In this document: positions 60,119 to 64,000 of the stretch, piece after piece | Layout of the letters: the number at the start of each line of letters is the position of its first letter | Numbering within the stretch: the first letter of the stretch is position 1 | Assembly (NCBI RefSeq): GCF_048128805.1 | Contig: NC_136020.1 | Coordinates: 9,135,653-9,199,652 of the forward strand | Direction: 5' to 3' | From: Centroberyx gerrardi | Taxonomy: Eukaryota; Chordata; Actinopteri; Beryciformes; Berycidae | DNA length: 64,000 nt | Translations under genes and position numbers: made by a program | Notes under the pieces: model-generated | The model's input: the letters and a program-made list of their open reading frames with translations, nothing else | Databases searched by the model: none | Told to the model about the DNA's origin: nothing

Positions 60119-60958
60119 GGCTACTTATCTTTCAAACAAGGGAAAACTGGTTGGAAACAGTATTAGGACAAAAAAATATGTGTTGTTCAAAGACACTTAA
60201 AAACAATCTCAAATCTCCATAATGAGAAAGCAAGAGGTGACCTAGAACAATCTATTCCGTAAGTCTCTCCCTATTGTTAGCTTTGAACCAAAAGTGAAGT
60301 AGATAATGAACACAGCACTAACTCCCTCCTTTAACCCCCCTACTGTGATTCAATGATAGATGACTTCAGAGTCAGAGTTGTTGCCATGGATGGCCATTAC
60401 CATTACTAGGACTAAGAATGTATTACCTCTGAATGGTCACTTAATGCATGGTAACTACATACCTAACCAACCAAAGGCTATTTGTGTTTCAAGCAAGGGA
60501 CAACTATTGGAAAAAGTACAGTATTAGAACCAAACAGATTCAGTGTGCAGTAAAACACTTTAATTAATTTGTCCCTGTCATTTAAGCACACCTAAAGCAT
60601 CCCAAATCTCCATGAGAGGGCAAGAAATGGCCTACAACAACCTCTCCCTCTATGTCTCCCTCACTTAGTACGTCTATGTCTCAACTGACTTTGAATCTTT
60701 TCAGTTTAGCACTCTATGTTGTTCTTTCCATCTGTCTGTGTACGTCTCTATATGTAAGTCTCTCTTGTAACCTTTGCTTTTGAACAATAGATAAGAGGCA
60801 GGGCACTAACTCCCTCCTTTAACCCCCTTCTGTGTTCTGCTGCTGTGATTCAGTGATGGACGGCTTCAGAGTCAGAGTTGATGTCCCAAAGGCCACCGAT
60901 GGTCATTAGCGTTACCGGGGTCGACAATTTATTACCTCTTAATGGCCATTTAACACAT
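60119..60958. repeat. Imperfect tandem duplication, two units, 357-bp offset
   Basis: Unit 1 is 60119-60458 and unit 2 is 60476-60958. Matching blocks in order: TTTCAAACAAGGGA / TTTCAAGCAAGGGA; CAAATCTCCATAATGAG / CAAATCTCCATGAGAGG; CACTAACTCCCTCCTTTAAC in both; CTTCAGAGTCAGAGTTG in both; TTATTACCTCT/ATTACCTCTTAATGGCCA at the ends. Unit 2 has an extra insertion. Confidence 0.85.
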
Positions 60959-61600
60959 GTTTCTTACATGCACAACAAACTGATAAACAATGTTGGTGCT
61001 TAACTCAACATGTAGCACCACCTTTTCATAGTCCCAGCATGCTTTACAAATCCACTGCATACTGAGTTCATTCATTTTATCGAGGCACATTTTACCATTC
61101 ATATTTGTGCAATCACTTTTCCTTTTGCTGTTGTTGTTGTTGTTTTTTTTTTTTTTTAACATTCTTGTACATTTTAACAAGAAGACACACCTTAGCTCAC
61201 TCCAAGGCACCCCGGTGTACCACACTACACCAACTGTTTTCCTGAACACTGGATTTAGTTTCACTTACATGAATTAACACAGTCCTCAAAGTCTTAAAAT
61301 GCAAATACATGCTCCGTGCACGAAAAGTGAGAGAAATATGTTTTCCCTCCATGAAAGGATTGCGTGAAGGAGGCAGGAATAGAAACAGGAAGCAGCCTGA
61401 CAATGAAATTGGAAAGTCAGTGGAAAATAAGGGTGTGGAGGTTGGGGTGTTGGATGAGCATAAACATTTGCCTTCAACTCCAATTTGCCTTTGATTCGCC
61501 TTCGATTCCTAACTCATACCAAGAAGATTTAAGTGAAGATTTAATTTTTAGCTAAAGTTTTTCTTATTTAATCATGACCAATGCCTTTCCCTAACCGTAA

Positions 61601-61743
61601 CCAAATTGTTTTAGTTGCCTAAATCTAACCCTAACCTTAAATAAAGTTGTTTTAGTTGCCTAACGTCAACGTCAACCATAACCTTAACCCTAGGCTTATT
61701 AACCAATTTGTTTTGCTTGCCTAAACTTAACTGTTAGCTAACC
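61601..61743. repeat. Short minisatellite with TAACCC-like units
   Basis: Three imperfect units of about 42-59 bp, each with TTGTTTTAGTTGCCTAA or a variant, followed by CTAACCCTAACC-like sequence. Only one or two telomere-like hexamers occur, so this is not a telomeric array. Confidence 0.55.
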
Positions 61744-62034
61744 TTTTCACATGACGAACAAGTGAAAATTGCATCTCCAATTTGTCCTATTGTCGTGTCC
61801 CCAACTAAGATTTTTCCTGGTCGACCAAGATTTGTTTATGTTTATGGAATTAAATACATTTACTTATGATTCGACTGTGATTAGTGCGATATGGGGTCTT
61901 TTGATAGATGCAACTAATTGCCAATTTTTCGGGGACACTCTTGCCAGTTAATCCAATTCATGAACGTATTCTTCACATAATTCGTGTCTGCAACACATGC
62001 TCATTTCACAAAACTTTATGAGACCAGGTTGACC

Positions 62035-62131
62035 CTGCTGGTTTTCTATCGACCAGCTAGTTAATTGCATTCACCTGGCATTCCAGGTGTAGATCATTCC
62101 CTGATTAGATGGTTAGAGTGAAAACCAGCAG
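62035..62131. mobile_element. Foldback/inverted-repeat element 1
   Basis: Begins CTGCTGGTTTTC and ends GAAAACCAGCAG. Further inward, TTCACCTGG and CCAGGTGTAG pair around the centre. About 97 bp, non-coding. Confidence 0.6.
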
Positions 62132-62392
62132 CGCTCTCGTACGCAAGGATCAGGACTGAAAACCACTGCAATGGAGAACTCCATTAGAAATAACTCTACG
62201 ACAAGGCCTAATTCATTTCTGTGAGACTGTCCATGGGTATATTTACCACTTTAACAGATACAGTTTTAATCTTTTATGTTGATGAAATGGATTTTGGAAT
62301 AAGGACATAATACTCACAGAAAAAACAAACATCGAATGCAAATATTCTATAGAGCCTACGTACTCCATTCCGGTCCTTGAAGTCAGTGTCCT

Positions 62393-62494
62393 GCAGGTTT
62401 TTGTTCCTCCCTGGTGGTTAATGAGCCACACCTGGTCAGTATCTGTCTTACACTAGGTGTGGCTCATTAACTATCAGGGAGGAACAAAACCTGC
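62393..62494. mobile_element. Foldback/inverted-repeat element 2
   Basis: The left arm GCAGGTTTTTGTTCCTCCCT is mirrored by AGGGAGGAACAAAACCTGC on the right. The arms continue through TTAATGAGCCACACCT / AGGTGTGGCTCATTAA around a loop of about 20 bp. Nearly perfect, so younger than element 1. Confidence 0.75.
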
Positions 62495-64000
62495 GAGCGA
62501 CTCAGTAAGTAAAAGAAAAGAGTCTGATAAAGTAGATTTGTTAACAAAGTTAGGTTGTTGTGACACAAACTGTCCTGTTTAGCCTTTGTTCCATTGGTCT
62601 TAGTCTACTCCAAAGCACTATAAATTGTAGCTTGAGATGAGTCAGCTAGTTAACCTAGACAGTCATTTTTTGGCTTTGTTAGCTAGCTAACTAACTAGCA
62701 GGCTAATTTAGTAAAGCAACAGATGTTAATGTTAAAAGCATAGCCACTACTGTGTAATTCAGATGTGTTTTCAAGATGACAGTGATGGTTATATAGCTGA
62801 CAAGCTAGCTAACAAGCTGACATTATCTAAACACAAAAATGATCAAATTAAATTATCAGTGGTAAAATGACTAGCTCCCAGTCAAAAACAGCACAGAAAT
62901 TAACTCTGTTTTCAATTTTGGTGAGACAGCCAACTCATACATTTGGAAATGCAATCAGCTCTCATGGCTGTCTGAAGAACTGAGGACCACCAATATGGCC
63001 GTGTGTCACATCAGCTGAAAGATCTCCATAAACAAACTTAAGGTAAATTGACCTTTTCTATCTCATCTATTTTCAGCCTATACTTTAAAGATTACAGACA
63101 TGAAGATCAGATTACTACTTTTGGATAATAGATCATCATATAAAAAAAAAAAATGTTTTTCCCCAAAGTATTTCAAAGGGTAATTGATTCACAAACCCCC
63201 CAGATATTGACAAAAACAGCTTTTCATTGGTCCAGATACAGTACACATTGTGCCCTTCATCAGCAGCTTGCCCAAAATGTTTATTCCTTTGAGGTTGGCG
63301 TGTTTTTAACCCTGTTATTGGCAGTGTTTTTGTGTGAATCAGACTGTTCCAAACTATTATTAGTGTGGAGGCTGAAAAACAGACATTCTGACATTTTGCT
63401 TAGTCACTCTGTTTCCTCTCCTCAAATGTGTTGATGTCTACCTCATGTCCTCACATCCTTTCCATGAGACCAAATGGCAGACATTGGCTTTCAACACTGT
63501 TTTCCTCATATTTTATTTGTACCATTACGGTAACTCCATTGAGTTCCTTGTAATAATGCCAAGTGAGTGATGACACTGGAACATTAAATTGTAAATAGGC
63601 CGCTCTAACAAAAGACTACTCAAATTCTGTTTTGAAATCTTCATTCATTTTTATGTTTAATACTCATGTTTCAAGTGTTTCAAATTAGGTGCAACTATTC
63701 ATAGCGATACAGTTCCATTAAATGCTCCAAGTGTATATATTTGTCAACATATATCATTTCACCATATATAACTTGTTTCAGCTCTATTACAGTTAAGCAT
63801 GCTGTTTCAAAAACTTTATACAGCTAATCAGGAGACAATAAACTTCACACATTACAAAAAAATGAGAACAATGAAAGAATTTCCCTATAATGAAGTAGAT
63901 AGGCTCAATTCTTCTGCAGACCAATCCAACCAGATCTTAGTATATTACAATTACATTTACCACAAAATCCCTTTCATATACAGAATGACTGCAGCCGGTT

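Larger units (their letters stand above)
59000..64000. other. Upstream flank of lumican, no gene seen
   Basis: Apart from the tandem duplication, minisatellite and foldback elements listed here, no exon or RNA gene is recognised. The 159-codon minus-strand frame at 59461-59940 has no family features. Decorin, the usual next gene, is not found up to the right edge. Confidence 0.6.

Noticed and set aside
61620-61700. Interstitial telomeric repeat
   Set aside because: Only isolated CTAACC-like units inside a longer minisatellite unit; no TTAGGG array.
1-64000. CRISPR arrays, bacterial operons, phage or plasmid features
   Set aside because: The window is vertebrate nuclear DNA with spliced genes; no spaced identical repeats or prokaryotic signals were seen.

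Overview
The window is vertebrate nuclear DNA and almost certainly from a teleost fish. It has multi-exon genes with GT-AG introns, abundant (CA)n and (TC)n microsatellites, fish-type tRNA-derived SINE pieces and hAT/Harbinger-like DNA transposon remnants. It also carries the vertebrate EPYC-KERA-LUM proteoglycan cluster. No database search was possible. Gene identities rest on recognising protein sequence and on exon joins that keep the reading frame. The species cannot be named from what is here.

Layout. (1) 210-5877 (+): the last 13 coding exons of SCYL2, a clathrin/AP-2-binding pseudokinase, followed by a long 3' region holding a hAT-type MITE. (2) 9242-13581 and 16707-20757 (-): two tandem genes built from WWE-domain exon pairs, the second also with two CCCH zinc fingers. 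They resemble the zinc finger-WWE part of ZC3HAV1 (ZAP) and PARP12 but have no ADP-ribosyltransferase domain. Both have interferon-response-type motifs at the promoter, and both have a complete extra C-terminal exon in the middle of the gene. (3) 21739-24012 (+): a four-exon Myb/SANT-like gene whose C-terminal half is a run of 14 charged heptads. (4) 25489-57304 (-): three small leucine-rich proteoglycan genes in the order and orientation known from other vertebrates, epiphycan, keratocan and lumican, each with an upstream non-coding exon. Decorin would be expected beyond the right edge. (5) 59000-64000: upstream of lumican, with no gene seen, but holding an imperfect 357-bp-period tandem duplication and two foldback elements.

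How the genes relate. SCYL2 and WWE gene A meet tail to tail, as do the Myb/SANT gene and epiphycan. The WWE pair looks like a small interferon-inducible block inserted between a housekeeping trafficking gene and the extracellular-matrix cluster. CTCF-like motifs lie near its edges.

The two most unusual features are these. First, the fish epiphycan carries tandemly duplicated, frame-preserving Ser-Gly exons giving about 47 Ser-Gly dipeptides, which would turn a small proteoglycan into a potential glycosaminoglycan bottlebrush. Second, the CCCH/WWE genes lack a catalytic domain and share nested alternative C-termini.
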